This document shows positions 1 to 8,467 of a stretch of DNA of 64,000 nucleotides, piece after piece. The notes beneath the pieces are model-generated. The model was not told the DNA's origin. It did no database searches and saw nothing but the letters and a program-made list of their open reading frames with translations. Location: positions 21,672 to 85,671 of the forward strand of contig CADCGB010000011.1 of NCBI GenBank assembly GCA_902800815.1. The letters are read 5' to 3'. The number at the start of each line of letters is the position of its first letter. Position 1 is the stretch's first letter. The DNA comes from Fibrobacter succinogenes (lineage in GTDB: Bacteria; Fibrobacterota; Fibrobacteria; Fibrobacterales; Fibrobacteraceae). The translations under genes were made by a program, and so were the position numbers.

Positions 1-2177
1 CCCATCTGCACGGGACCGATGGATTCGCCCACGCCCATCTCGAGGAGCATCTTGCAAGTGGTATTCGCGGAGGAGAGGCACGGGAAAATGAGCGTGTTGA
101 CCGTCTGACCCTTGAGCTTGTTGAAGGGGTACTTCGTGTCGCGCAGATTCTTATCGAGTGCCACGTTCACCTGCATCTCGCCATCGATCATGTAGTCCGG
201 GAACTGCTCGTGAATCATCTTCACCGCATCGCGGGCCTTGTTCGCCGTACCGCGGGCAACTTCCTTGTCGCTACCGAAGTTCGCGTAACTGAGCATCGCC
301 ATCACGGGTTCATGCGCAAAGAAGCGCACCGCATCGTGCGTGAGCTTCACGACATCCACAAGCGTTTCTGCATCGGGGTCGCGGTTCACGAGAGTATCGG
401 CCAGGAAGAACGTTCCCTTGCGGGTACTCAGGATGTGCATGGCTCCGAAGTGCTTGTATTCCTCGCGGATGCCGATGATTTCCTTCGCAAGTTCGATGGT
501 CTCGCTGTACTTGGAGTAGCCACCCGTAATAAACGCGTCGGCATCGCCCGTCTTCACCATCATCATGCCGAAGTGGTTCGGCTCGAACATGTCGTCGCGG
601 GCCTCGTCGAGCGTCACGCCATTACGGCCGTTCTCCTCGGCGTAAATGCCGGCATACTTGCGGCGGCGTTCGAATTCCTCGGGCGAGCGCGGGTTCACAA
701 TCTTGATGCCCGTGAGGTCAAGCTGTTCACGCTGCGCAATAATCTGGATGCGTTCCGGGTTCCCGAGTATAATCGGGTGGGCAACGCCTTCCACCTTCGC
801 CTGCACTGCAGCCTTGAGCATGTTCAGGTTGCTCTCGGCGAACACCACGCGCTTCGGGTTGCTGCGGGCCGTATCGCTGAACTGGCGGATGAGCTTGTTG
901 TCGTAGCCCATCATGTCGCGAAGTTTGTCGTAGTAGGCATCCCAGTCGGTAATCGGCTTGCGGGCCACACCACTCTCGATGGCAGCCTTCGCCACCGCGA
1001 TAGAAACATCCGTAAGCAGGCGCGGGTCAAGCGGCTTCGGGATCAGGTATTCCTTGCCGAAGGTAAAGCGCTGCGCGTTGTAGGCGATGTTCACCACATC
1101 GGGCACCGGCTGGTGCGCCAGGGCGGCAATCGCACGCACGGCGGCATGCTTCATGTGTTCGTTGATGCAGGTGGCGCGCACGTCAAGCGCACCGCGGAAA
1201 ATGTACGGGAAGCCAATGACGTTGTTCACCTGGTTCGGGTAGTCGCTGCGACCCGTCGCAAAAATCAGGTCGCCACGGCTCGCCATCGCCTCTTCATAGC
1301 TGATTTCGGGAGTCGGGTTCGCAAGCGCGAAAACAATCGGCTGGTCGGCCATGCTGCGGACCATCTCGCGGGTCAGAATGTTGCCCTTCGAGAGGCCAAC
1401 GAACACATCGGCGCCCTTCATGGCGTCGGCGAGCGTCTCGATGTCGGTGCGGTCGGTCGCAAAGAAGGCCTTCGCCTCGGTAAGGCCCTTGCGGTCCTTG
1501 CGGATAACGCCCCTGCTGTCGCACATCACCAGGTTCTCTTTCTTGAGACCGAGCGACAGGTAGAGTCGCGTGCAGGCGCAGGCGGCTGCACCCGCACCGT
1601 TCACCACCATCTTCACGTCGCGAATGTTCTTGCCCGCAACCTCGATAGCGTTCAGGAGGCCAGCCGACGAAATGATGGCCGTACCGTGCTGGTCGTCGTG
1701 CATCACGGGGATGTCGAGTTCCGCCTTGAGCGTGTCCTCGATCTCGAAGCATTCCGGAGCCTTGATGTCTTCCAGATTGATGCCGCCGAACGTCGGGGCG
1801 ATGCCCTTCACAATCTCAATAAACTTCTTCGGGTCCTTCTCGTTGATTTCGATGTCGAACACGTCGATGCCCGCGTAAATCTTGAAGAGCAGGGCCTTGC
1901 CTTCCATCACCGGCTTGCCAGCGAGGGCGCCAATGTCACCCAGGCCGAGCACCGCGGTACCGTTACTGATCACCGCGACCAGGTTGCCCTTGCCCGTGTA
2001 TTCGTAGGCCAGGTTGTTGTCCTTCTCGATCTCGAGACAGGGGGCGGCAACGCCCGGAGTGTAAGCGAGGCCCAAGTCCGTCTGCGTGCTGTGCGGCTTG
2101 GTCGGCACTATCTCGATCTTGCCGGGCTTGCCCATGGAGTGGTATTCGAGTGCGAGTTCCTTGAGATCCTTGCTCAT
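1..2177 (-). CDS. maeB: NADP-type malic enzyme with phosphotransacetylase-like domain (3' end cut off)
   Basis: Oxidative decarboxylation of malate to pyruvate in the cytoplasm. My translation of the minus strand starts [19 protein letters not shown] and gives 725 residues before the window edge. The N-terminal malic enzyme part has YTPGVAAPC, the metal-site segment [12 protein letters not shown] and the nucleotide-binding [12 protein letters not shown] phosphotransacetylase-like domain begins near residue 432 (NPKRVVFAE) and runs off the edge. This two-domain layout is the MaeB family, about 750 residues; in that family the second domain is usually regulatory rather than catalytic. The ATG at 2177 is preceded by an AAGGAG ribosome site and, at 2202-2209, by a TATATTTG promoter-like box. 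The C-terminal residues are missing only because of the window boundary. Confidence 0.95.
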   Translation of the reverse strand, partial: MSKDLKELALEYHSMGKPGKIEIVPTKPHSTQTDLGLAYTPGVAAPCLEIEKDNNLAYEYTGKGNLVAVISNGTAVLGLGDIGALAGKPVMEGKALLFKIYAGIDVFDIEINEKDPKKFIEIVKGIAPTFGGINLEDIKAPECFEIEDTLKAELDIPVMHDDQHGTAIISSAGLLNAIEVAGKNIRDVKMVVNGAGAAACACTRLYLSLGLKKENLVMCDSRGVIRKDRKGLTEAKAFFATDRTDIETLADAMKGADVFVGLSKGNILTREMVRSMADQPIVFALANPTPEISYEEAMASRGDLIFATGRSDYPNQVNNVIGFPYIFRGALDVRATCINEHMKHAAVRAIAALAHQPVPDVVNIAYNAQRFTFGKEYLIPKPLDPRLLTDVSIAVAKAAIESGVARKPITDWDAYYDKLRDMMGYDNKLIRQFSDTARSNPKRVVFAESNLNMLKAAVQAKVEGVAHPIILGNPERIQIIAQREQLDLTGIKIVNPRSPEEFERRRKYAGIYAEENGRNGVTLDEARDDMFEPNHFGMMMVKTGDADAFITGGYSKYSETIELAKEIIGIREEYKHFGAMHILSTRKGTFFLADTLVNRDPDAETLVDVVKLTHDAVRFFAHEPVMAMLSYANFGSDKEVARGTANKARDAVKMIHEQFPDYMIDGEMQVNVALDKNLRDTKYPFNKLKGQTVNTLIFPCLSSANTTCKMLLEMGVGESIGPVQM

Positions 2178-2201
2178 TTTGGCTCCTTAATTTTTCGCGG
2201 C

Positions 2202-2209
2202 CAAATATA
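2202..2209 (-). promoter_or_regulatory. Promoter -7-like box of maeB (TATATTTG)
   Basis: Minus-strand TATATTTG, 24 bases before the maeB ATG, with TTGG about 19 bases further upstream. This matches the Bacteroidetes TTTG-N19-TAnnTTTG promoter layout. Function inferred from position and repeated occurrence in this window. Confidence 0.5.
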
Positions 2210-2340
2210 GAAAAATGTTTACAAAAGACCAAGGATGCCATAGTAACATTCTTTGAAATTGTCACACCGCAAGTGCAAAAAAAATCCCCTTTAGTCGCCA
2301 AACGCTCCCAAAGGTCGCTGACAAGCAGGAACAGGCTTTC

Positions 2341-2348
2341 TATCTTTT
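2341..2348 (+). promoter_or_regulatory. Promoter -7-like box of the alanine symporter gene (TATCTTTT)
   Basis: TATCTTTT preceded by TTTC, 71 bases before the symporter ATG. Same sequence class as the boxes before maeB, nuoB, uvrB and the aminotransferase gene. Confidence 0.35.
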
Positions 2349-2419
2349 TATCCATCAAGGACTTAGCATGTCTCGCCGTCACCCATGCCCGCGAGCACTG
2401 ATTAAAAAAGGGAGTATAA

Positions 2420-3853
2420 ATGGAAACTTTAAACGCTATTCTCGATACCATCGACGGTTACGTGTGGGGTATCCCGCTCATCGCCGTAATCCTGTTCGTG
2501 GGCATCTTGCTCACGAGTCGACTCGGCGTGCTGCAGGTGACGAACCTCGGCAACGCACTGCGCTACATGACGAGCAGCGAAAAGGATGGCGAGGGCGAAG
2601 TCTCGAGCTTCGCCGCGCTCTGCACGGCACTTGCGGCCACGGTCGGTACCGGCAACATCGTGGGTGTCGCGACCGCCATCGGCACGGGCGGCCCGGGTGC
2701 ACTCTTCTGGATGGAAGTTGCCGCCTTTTTCGGCATGGCCACAAAATACTCCGAAGGCCTGCTCGCGGTCAAGTACCGCAAGGTCGATACTGACGGCAAG
2801 GTATTGGGCGGCCCCTTCTACTACATCGAGACGGGTATCAAGGAACGTTTCGGACTCAACTTCAAGTGGCTCGCCGTGCTGTTCGCCGTATTCGGCGTGC
2901 TTGCGGGCCTTCTCGGCATCGGCACCATCACGCAGGTAAACGGCATTACCTCGGCGGTCGCGACGGTCATCCCCACCGGCGAATTCATCAACCTCGCCGG
3001 CAACTCGGTCTCTTACTCCACTGCCATCGCGGGCCTGCTCTGCGCGGGCTTCACTGCCTGCGTCATCATCGGCGGGCTCAAGCGCATCGCGAAGGTTTCG
3101 CTCTACATCGTGCCGTTCATGGCCATTTTCTACATTCTCTTCTGCCTGCTCATCCTGGGCTTCAACTTCTCGAAGATTTCGGGCGCCATCGAGACCATCA
3201 TCCAGGCGGCATTCAACCCGAGTGCGGTCACCGGCGGCGTGGTGGGCACCATCTTCATCGCTATGCAGAAGGGTATCGCCCGCGGCATCTTCAGTAACGA
3301 GGCGGGCCTCGGCTCGGCCCCGATCGCAGCCGCAGCGGCCAAGACAAAGGAACCGGTGCGCCAGGGTCTCGTAAGCATGACGGGCACGTTCATCGACACG
3401 ATCGTCATCTGCTCCATGACCGGCCTTGCCATCGTGGTCACGGGCGCGTGGACTCCGGAGCTCGGCCTGCAGGGCGTGAACATCACCATGGAAGCATTCA
3501 CCCGCGGGCTTACGAACCTGCCCGCCGGCGCAAGCATCGCCCCGTACGTCCTTACCGTGGCACTCGTGTTCTTCGCGTTCACCACCATCCTCGGGTGGGC
3601 TTACTACTCCGAGCGTTGCCTGGAATACCTTATCGGGCGCGGCAAGAAGAACGCCATCCTCGCCTACCGCTGGGTGTACGTGGCCGCGGTGTTCATCGGC
3701 CCCTACCTCACGGTGAGCGCCGTGTGGACGAGCGCCGACATCTTCAACGGGCTCATGGCCTTCCCGAACCTCGTGGCACTGATTCTGCTTTCCGGCATTG
3801 TCGCCCGCGAGACAAAGAAGTTCTTCGTGAAGCTCGAGAAGGAGAGAGGGTAG
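2420..3853 (+). CDS. Sodium:alanine/glycine symporter (AGCS family)
   Basis: 477-residue inner-membrane carrier of normal length for the AGCS (AlsT/DagA) family, which takes up alanine or glycine with Na+. The family signature is seen as GTGNIVGVATAIGTGGPGAL around residues 75-94, with many hydrophobic segments throughout and a second conserved block near residues 285-300 (ARGIFSNEAGLGSAP). The ATG at 2420 follows a GGGAG ribosome site. It is a single-gene unit: the divergent maeB lies to the left and a terminator hairpin follows the stop. The exact substrate cannot be told from sequence. Confidence 0.93.
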   Translation: METLNAILDTIDGYVWGIPLIAVILFVGILLTSRLGVLQVTNLGNALRYMTSSEKDGEGEVSSFAALCTALAATVGTGNIVGVATAIGTGGPGALFWMEVAAFFGMATKYSEGLLAVKYRKVDTDGKVLGGPFYYIETGIKERFGLNFKWLAVLFAVFGVLAGLLGIGTITQVNGITSAVATVIPTGEFINLAGNSVSYSTAIAGLLCAGFTACVIIGGLKRIAKVSLYIVPFMAIFYILFCLLILGFNFSKISGAIETIIQAAFNPSAVTGGVVGTIFIAMQKGIARGIFSNEAGLGSAPIAAAAAKTKEPVRQGLVSMTGTFIDTIVICSMTGLAIVVTGAWTPELGLQGVNITMEAFTRGLTNLPAGASIAPYVLTVALVFFAFTTILGWAYYSERCLEYLIGRGKKNAILAYRWVYVAAVFIGPYLTVSAVWTSADIFNGLMAFPNLVALILLSGIVARETKKFFVKLEKERG

Positions 3854-4238
3854 CCTTAAGGCGAGAAACCACAGTACAAGGGGGAACATCCCCCTTTTTT
3901 GTTTTCGATTCTTTTTTTGCCGAATACTTCGCTGGCTTTTCTGCAACGCAGGGTGTGAGTGAAAGTTTCATGCCCATGGCGTTAAGTACGCGCATAACAG
4001 TCTCGAAACGGGGATGTGCTTCTTCTTTCAAGGCCTTGTAAAGGCTTTCGCGATTCAAGCCCGCTTTTTTTGCAATCTTTGCCATACCAGCGGAACGCGC
4101 CACATCGCCAAGAGCCATCTGCCACAACTTGGGGTCGTTGGCATTCAGGATTTCCTCCAAGAAGTAGCGAACTTCCTCTTCTGTTTTTAGATAATCGGCA
4201 ACGTCCCAATCTGATATTTCTGCATCATCCTTTCGCAT
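3753..4238 (-). CDS. HigA-type antitoxin (addiction module antidote, HTH)
   Basis: 161-residue open frame. Residues 1 to about 105 match the XRE-type antidote family TIGR02684: a DWDVADYLKTEEEVRYFLEE-type start, ALGDVARSAGMAKIAKKAGL as the helix-turn-helix, then NRESLYKALKEEAHPRFETV. Family members usually end near residue 100, but this frame continues about 55 Lys/Ser/Arg-rich residues through the symporter terminator and 101 bases into the symporter gene. It overlaps the toxin gene by 14 bases, in toxin-first order typical of HigBA. Expected role: bind and neutralise the toxin and repress the promoter. The long tail may be the result of a lost stop codon. Confidence 0.85.
   Translation of the reverse strand: MRKDDAEISDWDVADYLKTEEEVRYFLEEILNANDPKLWQMALGDVARSAGMAKIAKKAGLNRESLYKALKEEAHPRFETVMRVLNAMGMKLSLTPCVAEKPAKYSAKKESKTKKGDVPPCTVVSRLKATLSPSRASRRTSLSRGRQCRKAESVPRGSGRP
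3878..3900 (+). terminator. Rho-independent terminator of the symporter gene
   Basis: Stem AAGGGGGA / TCCCCCTT around loop ACA, followed by six T. It lies 25 bases past the symporter stop and inside the 3' part of the opposing antitoxin reading frame. Confidence 0.8.
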
Positions 4239-4518
4239 TTTTTAACTCCTTTGCCTTTTCAATGTCTTTCTGTTGTGTAGACTTGTCACCACCGACAAGC
4301 AAAATGATTACTTCTTCACCTTCTCTCATGTAATAAATTCGATATCCAGGACCATAGTGTATTCGTATTTCAAAAATTCCATCTGAAACAGATTTGAAAT
4401 CTCCAAAATTTCCATTCTTGATTTGATAAAGCCTAGAGTTTATTTTTGAACGAGCCCGAAGATCCTTCAGTTTATTAAACCATCGGTTGTAAACTTTAGT
4501 CCTTTTGACGACTATCAT
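4225..4518 (-). CDS. HigB/RelE-like toxin (addiction module killer protein)
   Basis: 97 residues, the usual size for the TIGR02683 (Gp49-like, RelE superfamily) toxins, which are ribosome-dependent mRNA endonucleases. The family pattern is visible: an N-terminal TKVYNRWFNKLKDLRARSKI helix, FEIRIHYGPGYRIYYMREG and ILLVGGDKSTQQKDIEKAKE. It is first in a two-gene operon with the antitoxin. A strong AGGAGG ribosome site precedes the ATG at 4518. The stretch 4225-4760 is visibly richer in A/T than its flanks, which suggests acquisition by transfer. Confidence 0.88.
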   Translation of the reverse strand: MIVVKRTKVYNRWFNKLKDLRARSKINSRLYQIKNGNFGDFKSVSDGIFEIRIHYGPGYRIYYMREGEEVIILLVGGDKSTQQKDIEKAKELKNAKG

Positions 4519-4532
4519 CCACCCCTCCTAAA

Positions 4533-4550
4533 TGTAGCCAATCGGCTACA
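4533..4550. promoter_or_regulatory. Perfect palindrome before the toxin gene, putative antitoxin operator
   Basis: TGTAGCC-AATC-GGCTACA is a perfect 7-bp inverted repeat ending 15 bases before the toxin start codon and just upstream of its ribosome site. In toxin-antitoxin operons such palindromes are bound by the antitoxin; here that is inferred from position. Confidence 0.65.
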
Positions 4551-4695
4551 AACTGTCAATATATTGAATTGCATTATCATTTTCCTTTTTTTAAGGACAA
4601 ACCAAAACAGGAAGCCCTTTACCCTTAAAACGGAGAAAGAGGGCAAAATAAGCCAGAAAATTTTGGTTACAATTCGTTTTTTACATTTAATAAAC

Positions 4696-4719
4696 AAAAA
4701 TCCTCCGCAATGGAGGACT
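4696..4719 (-). terminator. Terminator-like hairpin, minus strand
   Basis: On the minus strand TCCTCC-ATTGC-GGAGGA followed by TTTTTG. It would stop leftward transcription entering the toxin-antitoxin promoter region, although no leftward gene is seen immediately to its right. No T tract on the plus strand. Confidence 0.4.
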
Positions 4720-4759
4720 TTAAGGCAAGGAAAGAGGGTAAGTTTACTACTTTCTCGCC

Positions 4760-5272
4760 ATGGAACTTTCTGACGAAGAATTTTCAGCGTACGAAAAGGA
4801 AGTCGACCAGCTTAGCCTTGTCGACTTGTACAGGCGACTGGCGGAACTCCCCGAAGACCCGCGCGACGAGCGTAGGCAACTTGTCGAGTTCCGTATCGAC
4901 GAACTGAAGGAATTGGCTTTCAAGGAACTGGACGAGCGGCTTGAGCGCGAATACCAGAGCAAGCCCCACTGGGGAATGTTCGCATTCAAGACATTCTGCG
5001 CTGTCCTTTTCGGAGGAGGATTTGCCTACTACTATATGGTCGGCGATTCCGGCGAACTGCTCGCCGGAATAACTTCGCTTATTTCCCTATCGTTATTCGG
5101 CATTTCGGCAATCATCAAGAAGCGCTTCCACGTTCTCGGAGACAGCGTTTACCACAAGGCAAGTCACCCCAAGATGTACTGGGCCAACGTGATTTGCTCT
5201 TTCGTATTGGGAATAATCTTCTTTGCCATCGCGCTGACGAATTACCTGGGCGTCTGGGCGACACCGAATTAG
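4760..5272 (+). CDS. Hypothetical membrane protein
   Basis: 170 residues, family not recognised. The first 70 residues are acidic and helical (many Glu/Asp/Arg/Leu, for example LAELPEDPRDERRQLVEFR) and probably cytoplasmic. Three hydrophobic segments follow at about residues 72-92, 97-117 and 142-163. The start ATG has only a weak purine stretch about 20 bases upstream, so the translation start is uncertain. Its end converges on the small lipoprotein gene with five bases between. Composition looks like the chromosome average, unlike the AT-rich stretch to its left. Confidence 0.6.
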   Translation: MELSDEEFSAYEKEVDQLSLVDLYRRLAELPEDPRDERRQLVEFRIDELKELAFKELDERLEREYQSKPHWGMFAFKTFCAVLFGGGFAYYYMVGDSGELLAGITSLISLSLFGISAIIKKRFHVLGDSVYHKASHPKMYWANVICSFVLGIIFFAIALTNYLGVWATPN

Positions 5273-5277
5273 CCTTA

Positions 5278-5601
5278 TCAATAAATGCTCCCGGACGGAG
5301 ACTTATCTACCGGCCTATAGGCAAGGGAATCGAGCATCGTATTCAGCACCCACCCCATGCACGCGGGCTTCGTATCGCTGCAACCCCATTTGGAGCATCT
5401 TCCGTCAACTACGGACAAGAGCGAAAGCGTGTCCGCGCTCTTTACAATGCGGATGCTATCGCCTGTCTGCAAGTAACACAGGACCTCCTGCCTATCCCTG
5501 AGTTTGTACAAGGGGATATTGCCTTCCTTGTAACTACGGTAAGAAATAGCACAGCCAATCAGTGCCGCAAGAACTGCGAGTAGCGCGAATTTCTTGAGCA
5601 T
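5278..5601 (-). CDS. Small lipoprotein with SH3-like C-terminal part
   Basis: 107 residues. The N-terminus MLKKFALLAVLAALIGC has a positive start, hydrophobic core and lipobox LIGC, so it is probably a lipoprotein. The remainder (LCYLQTGDSIRIVKSADTLS, then a Cys-containing segment KWGCSDTKPACMGWV) resembles a bacterial SH3-like fold, but this is a guess. It lies 8 bases downstream of the adenosylhomocysteinase-like gene on the same strand and may be co-transcribed with it. Confidence 0.6.
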   Translation of the reverse strand: MLKKFALLAVLAALIGCAISYRSYKEGNIPLYKLRDRQEVLCYLQTGDSIRIVKSADTLSLLSVVDGRCSKWGCSDTKPACMGWVLNTMLDSLAYRPVDKSPSGSIY

Positions 5602-5609
5602 CGCCCCGC

Positions 5610-6734
5610 CTACCAGCCCATCATCTCGGCGATTTCTGCGCCGATGAGGCCATCTTGCATGGTCATGGAGAGGATGCGCTGTTCCAGGTCGCTCGGCGGA
5701 TCCTGCGGGCCCGCATTTTTCGTGCCCGAGATGCCCGCGGCCTCTTGCAATAGCAATTCGCCGAGGGCGGCATGCAATGCGAGCGACGCATCGATGTACT
5801 TGAGGTGCGTCGGTTCCTCGAGGATAAAGTTCAGCGGTTTCTTTTCGGCGAGCACGCGACTCGCCGGGACGCCTGGCCCGTATTCGTCCTCAACGCCCAT
5901 ATTGGCAAGCACTGCGCCCGAGGCGAGCAGTGCTTCCACCACCTGCGGGCGGTCGAGCGCACCCTTCACGCCGGTCGCAGTCACCACGAAGTCGGCACCA
6001 CGCACGAGCGATGCAACCGCATCGAGGTCGTTGCAGTCCGTGACAGGCACACCGTTTGCATCCAGGAACGGGTTTGCACCTCGCGAGCAGTCCGTGACCA
6101 CATGGACATCGGCACCGGAGCGAAGGAGTTGCAGTACGATACCCTGCCCCACCTTTCCGCTCCCGAAGACAATAAACTTCTTGCCGGCGGAAGGCGCGCC
6201 GTCCGTACCCGAATCTAAGCAAAAATCGTACCCGAGTTGCGCGAGCGCCCGCACGTAGCCCTCGCCCGTCCCGAGGCAAGTCTCGATGCGTTTCACCACA
6301 CCGCTATCGGCCACATACACCGGATGTTCGCACTTCTCGTAAAACTGCACTCCACTGCGCGTGAGTTCCACAAACCCGAACCGCGGGTGGCATGCCGAAA
6401 ACTGGCCTGCGCAATCCAGAATCAGGTCGAACCCGTGGCCCCTGGATTCCATCTCGAGAGCTTCGCGCCCCCCGATCACAGGGATTCCGTTCCCGCGCAA
6501 GACTTCCACGATACCCGGGTCGCAGGGCATCCCGCCGGCCACACCCACGACAAGATCCGCACCGCCCGCGATAAGCGCACGGTACTCCAGCAGCGTATTG
6601 CGAAATACGGGTGTCGCCACCAATACACGGAGACCCCGAAATGGCCTCGTACCCGACCATTCGGCAAAAAAAGCGGAAAGTGCCGGGTATTCACGTTTTT
6701 CGTAGGCGTCGTTCAGAATCTCGTCGAAAATCAT
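5610..6734 (-). CDS. Adenosylhomocysteinase-like NAD-binding protein
   Basis: 374 residues. The central part has a Rossmann NAD-binding motif FGSGKVGQGIVLQLLRSGA followed by DVHVVTD, with the arrangement seen in S-adenosylhomocysteine hydrolases, and then TATGVKGALD and ANMGVEDEYGPG, which resemble the conserved blocks after that motif. The N-terminal part (LVATPVFRNTLLEY, LVVGVAGGMPCDPG) is not that of a classical AhcY, and the protein is shorter than the usual 430-490 residues. It is best called a divergent member of the superfamily; true hydrolase activity is unproven. A TATATTAG promoter-like box sits 4 bases before the ATG, so the message may be leaderless. Confidence 0.7.
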   Translation of the reverse strand: MIFDEILNDAYEKREYPALSAFFAEWSGTRPFRGLRVLVATPVFRNTLLEYRALIAGGADLVVGVAGGMPCDPGIVEVLRGNGIPVIGGREALEMESRGHGFDLILDCAGQFSACHPRFGFVELTRSGVQFYEKCEHPVYVADSGVVKRIETCLGTGEGYVRALAQLGYDFCLDSGTDGAPSAGKKFIVFGSGKVGQGIVLQLLRSGADVHVVTDCSRGANPFLDANGVPVTDCNDLDAVASLVRGADFVVTATGVKGALDRPQVVEALLASGAVLANMGVEDEYGPGVPASRVLAEKKPLNFILEEPTHLKYIDASLALHAALGELLLQEAAGISGTKNAGPQDPPSDLEQRILSMTMQDGLIGAEIAEMMGW

Positions 6735-6738
6735 ACCC

Positions 6739-6746
6739 CTAATATA
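6739..6746 (-). promoter_or_regulatory. Promoter -7-like box abutting the start codon (TATATTAG)
   Basis: Minus-strand TTTC-TATATTAG ends 4 bases before the ATG at 6734. If used as a promoter, transcription would begin at or near the A of the ATG. Confidence 0.4.
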
Positions 6747-6803
6747 GAAATCCGGCGCGGCCCGAAAAGCCGGGGTAAACCGCCCCGCAGCGCCTGTAAA
6801 ATT

Positions 6804-6863
6804 TTAACAACACCCGCAAAAAACGGCTTTTTTGCCGTAAAAACGCCATTTTCGTGTTGCTAA
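6804..6863. repeat. Nested inverted repeat in the divergent intergenic region
   Basis: Outer arms TTAACAACAC (6804-6813) and GTGTTGCTAA (6854-6863) pair at 9 of 10 positions. Inside is a second hairpin ACGGC-TTTTTT-GCCGT (6823-6838). Read on the minus strand the inner hairpin is followed by six T, so it may also be a terminator. It lies between the divergent adenosylhomocysteinase-like and deacetylase genes. Confidence 0.5.
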
Positions 6864-6953
6864 CCTATACAACGGAAACAATTGCCGCCTTAAGCAATAA
6901 ACCCGCCAAAAACATAATTTAAGGGTAATAAAACATATTATGGAGTGTGTCTT

Positions 6954-8339
6954 ATGAAAAAAGCAATTATCGCCGCTGCATCCGTGGGTATGTTCGCGGC
7001 AGGTTACGCAATCGCCCAGGACGTCGAAATCGCAACCTGGTCGGGTTTCCGCAAGGGAGCTGCTTCGTTCACGTTCGATGACGGTGCTCCGAGCCACGTG
7101 ACCGATGCTGGCCCGATGTTCAAGAAGTATGGCTACAAGGCTACCTTCAACGTGGTGGTGAACTGGAACCCCAACTGGAGCGGATTCCAGGGCCTGGCCG
7201 ACGAAGGGCACGAAATTGCAAGCCACAGCAACACCCACGGCAATAACATGAGCGGCGAAGAAGCTTCTTCCAAGCAGGCTATCGCAGGCAAAATCAACCA
7301 AAAGTACGGCGTCATCACGGTCGCCTACCCGAACTGCAACGTGCCTAACGAAAGCGCCGTTCTCCAGAACTACATCGTGGGCCGTATCTGCAACGGCAGC
7401 TGGAAGGGCATGAATGATGAAATGGGCAAGGACGGCCCCTCCAACTGGGCTCAGGTCCCCGCCACCATGACCGGTGCCGAAGGCCAGCTCAAGAGCACGA
7501 ACGACTTTACCGGCAGAATGCAGAAAGTCATCCAGAGCAACGGCTGGGCCGCATTCCTCACCCATGGTTTCCAGGGCAAGCAAAACGGCAACGCCAACTA
7601 CTCGCCGACGGATATCAACGCCATCGATGGTGCCCTCAAGTGGGCCCAGCAGAACGATAAGGACATCTGGGTCGCCCCGATGGGCCATGTCGCCATGTAT
7701 CTCAAGGAACGCAAGGCATCGAAGGCCGAAGCTTCCACTAGCGGTGGCAACATCACTGTCAAACTCACGCACAACATCAAGGACAACATTTCCAATTACG
7801 ACTACCCGCTTTCGCTGCGCGTCAAGTACAGCGGCTCCTCGGCCAACGTGACGCAGGCCGGTGCAAAACTCGAATCCAAGATTGACGGCGGCTACGTCTA
7901 CTTCGACGCTGTGCCGAACGCTGGCGACATCGTCATCGCGGGCGAAGGCGGCTCGGGTCCCTCTCCGGAATCCTCCAGCAGCAGCGTGTCGGAATCCTCC
8001 AGCAGCAAGACCGCGAAATCCTCCTCTTCTCGTAGCAATCCGTGGGGCCGTTCCTCCTCTTCCGGCACCAACCCCTGGGAACAGTTTATTTCTTCCTCTT
8101 CGGGCACGGACGCAATCGAAGATATCGCCTTCACGAACCAGCACTTCTCGGTGTACAGGTCCTCTGACAACTACATCGTGGTCGGCGGCGCACAGGGCAT
8201 GCCGATTACGGTTTACAACCACATGGGCCAGGTCGTTCGCGTTACCCGCGGGCTCGGCTTTGAACAGAAGGTCTACACCGGAGCCAAGGGTGCATACATC
8301 GTGCGCGTAGGCAACAGGACCTTCAAGGTTAGCCTCTAA
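6954..8339 (+). CDS. Secreted polysaccharide deacetylase (NodB/CE4 family) with C-terminal sorting-like domain
   Basis: 461 residues from the ATG at 6954; this start is preferred because GGAG lies 8 bases upstream, while the in-frame GTG at 6945 overlaps that site. A signal peptide (MKKAIIAAASVGMFAAGYAIAQ) leads into a NodB-type domain with the first motif TFDDG and the second motif HSNTH, the metal-binding and catalytic residues of metal-dependent N- or O-deacetylases. Around residues 335-385 come Ser-rich linkers (SSSSVSESSSS and similar). The last about 80 residues (VYNHMGQVVRVTRGL, GAYIVRVGNRTFKVSL) look like a beta-rich C-terminal secretion/sorting domain common in Fibrobacter exported proteins. 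The likely substrate is plant or cell-wall polysaccharide. It is monocistronic. Confidence 0.9.
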   Translation: MKKAIIAAASVGMFAAGYAIAQDVEIATWSGFRKGAASFTFDDGAPSHVTDAGPMFKKYGYKATFNVVVNWNPNWSGFQGLADEGHEIASHSNTHGNNMSGEEASSKQAIAGKINQKYGVITVAYPNCNVPNESAVLQNYIVGRICNGSWKGMNDEMGKDGPSNWAQVPATMTGAEGQLKSTNDFTGRMQKVIQSNGWAAFLTHGFQGKQNGNANYSPTDINAIDGALKWAQQNDKDIWVAPMGHVAMYLKERKASKAEASTSGGNITVKLTHNIKDNISNYDYPLSLRVKYSGSSANVTQAGAKLESKIDGGYVYFDAVPNAGDIVIAGEGGSGPSPESSSSSVSESSSSKTAKSSSSRSNPWGRSSSSGTNPWEQFISSSSGTDAIEDIAFTNQHFSVYRSSDNYIVVGGAQGMPITVYNHMGQVVRVTRGLGFEQKVYTGAKGAYIVRVGNRTFKVSL

Positions 8340-8369
8340 GTTTCATAGGAATCTCACAAATCCATAAAA

Positions 8370-8400
8370 GAAGCACCCTGCAAGGGGTGCTTCCTTTTAT
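8370..8400. terminator. Bidirectional terminator between convergent genes
   Basis: Stem GAAGCACCC / GGGTGCTTC (8370-8378, 8385-8393) with CTTTTATTT after it on the plus strand and TTTTATGG after it on the minus strand. It serves the deacetylase gene and probably also the cotransporter operon. Confidence 0.8.
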
Positions 8401-8425
8401 TTACGGGGGACTGTACGGCGAGAAA

Positions 8426-8467
8426 GTTCACATGACGCAGTATGGCGAAGCCTATAGGCGAATTAGA
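8426..8467. repeat. Dispersed repeat, copy 1 (GTTCACATGACGC-type)
   Basis: GTTCACATGACGCAGTATGG followed by CGAAGCCTATAGGCGAATT. It directly abuts the stop codon of the first Na+/Pi cotransporter gene. Closely similar copies lie at 12445 and 12507, near the end of the paralogous cotransporter gene. Confidence 0.7.

Noticed and set aside
8426..8467. Insertion sequence or MITE
   Set aside because: No terminal inverted repeats, target duplication or transposase; kept only as a short dispersed repeat.
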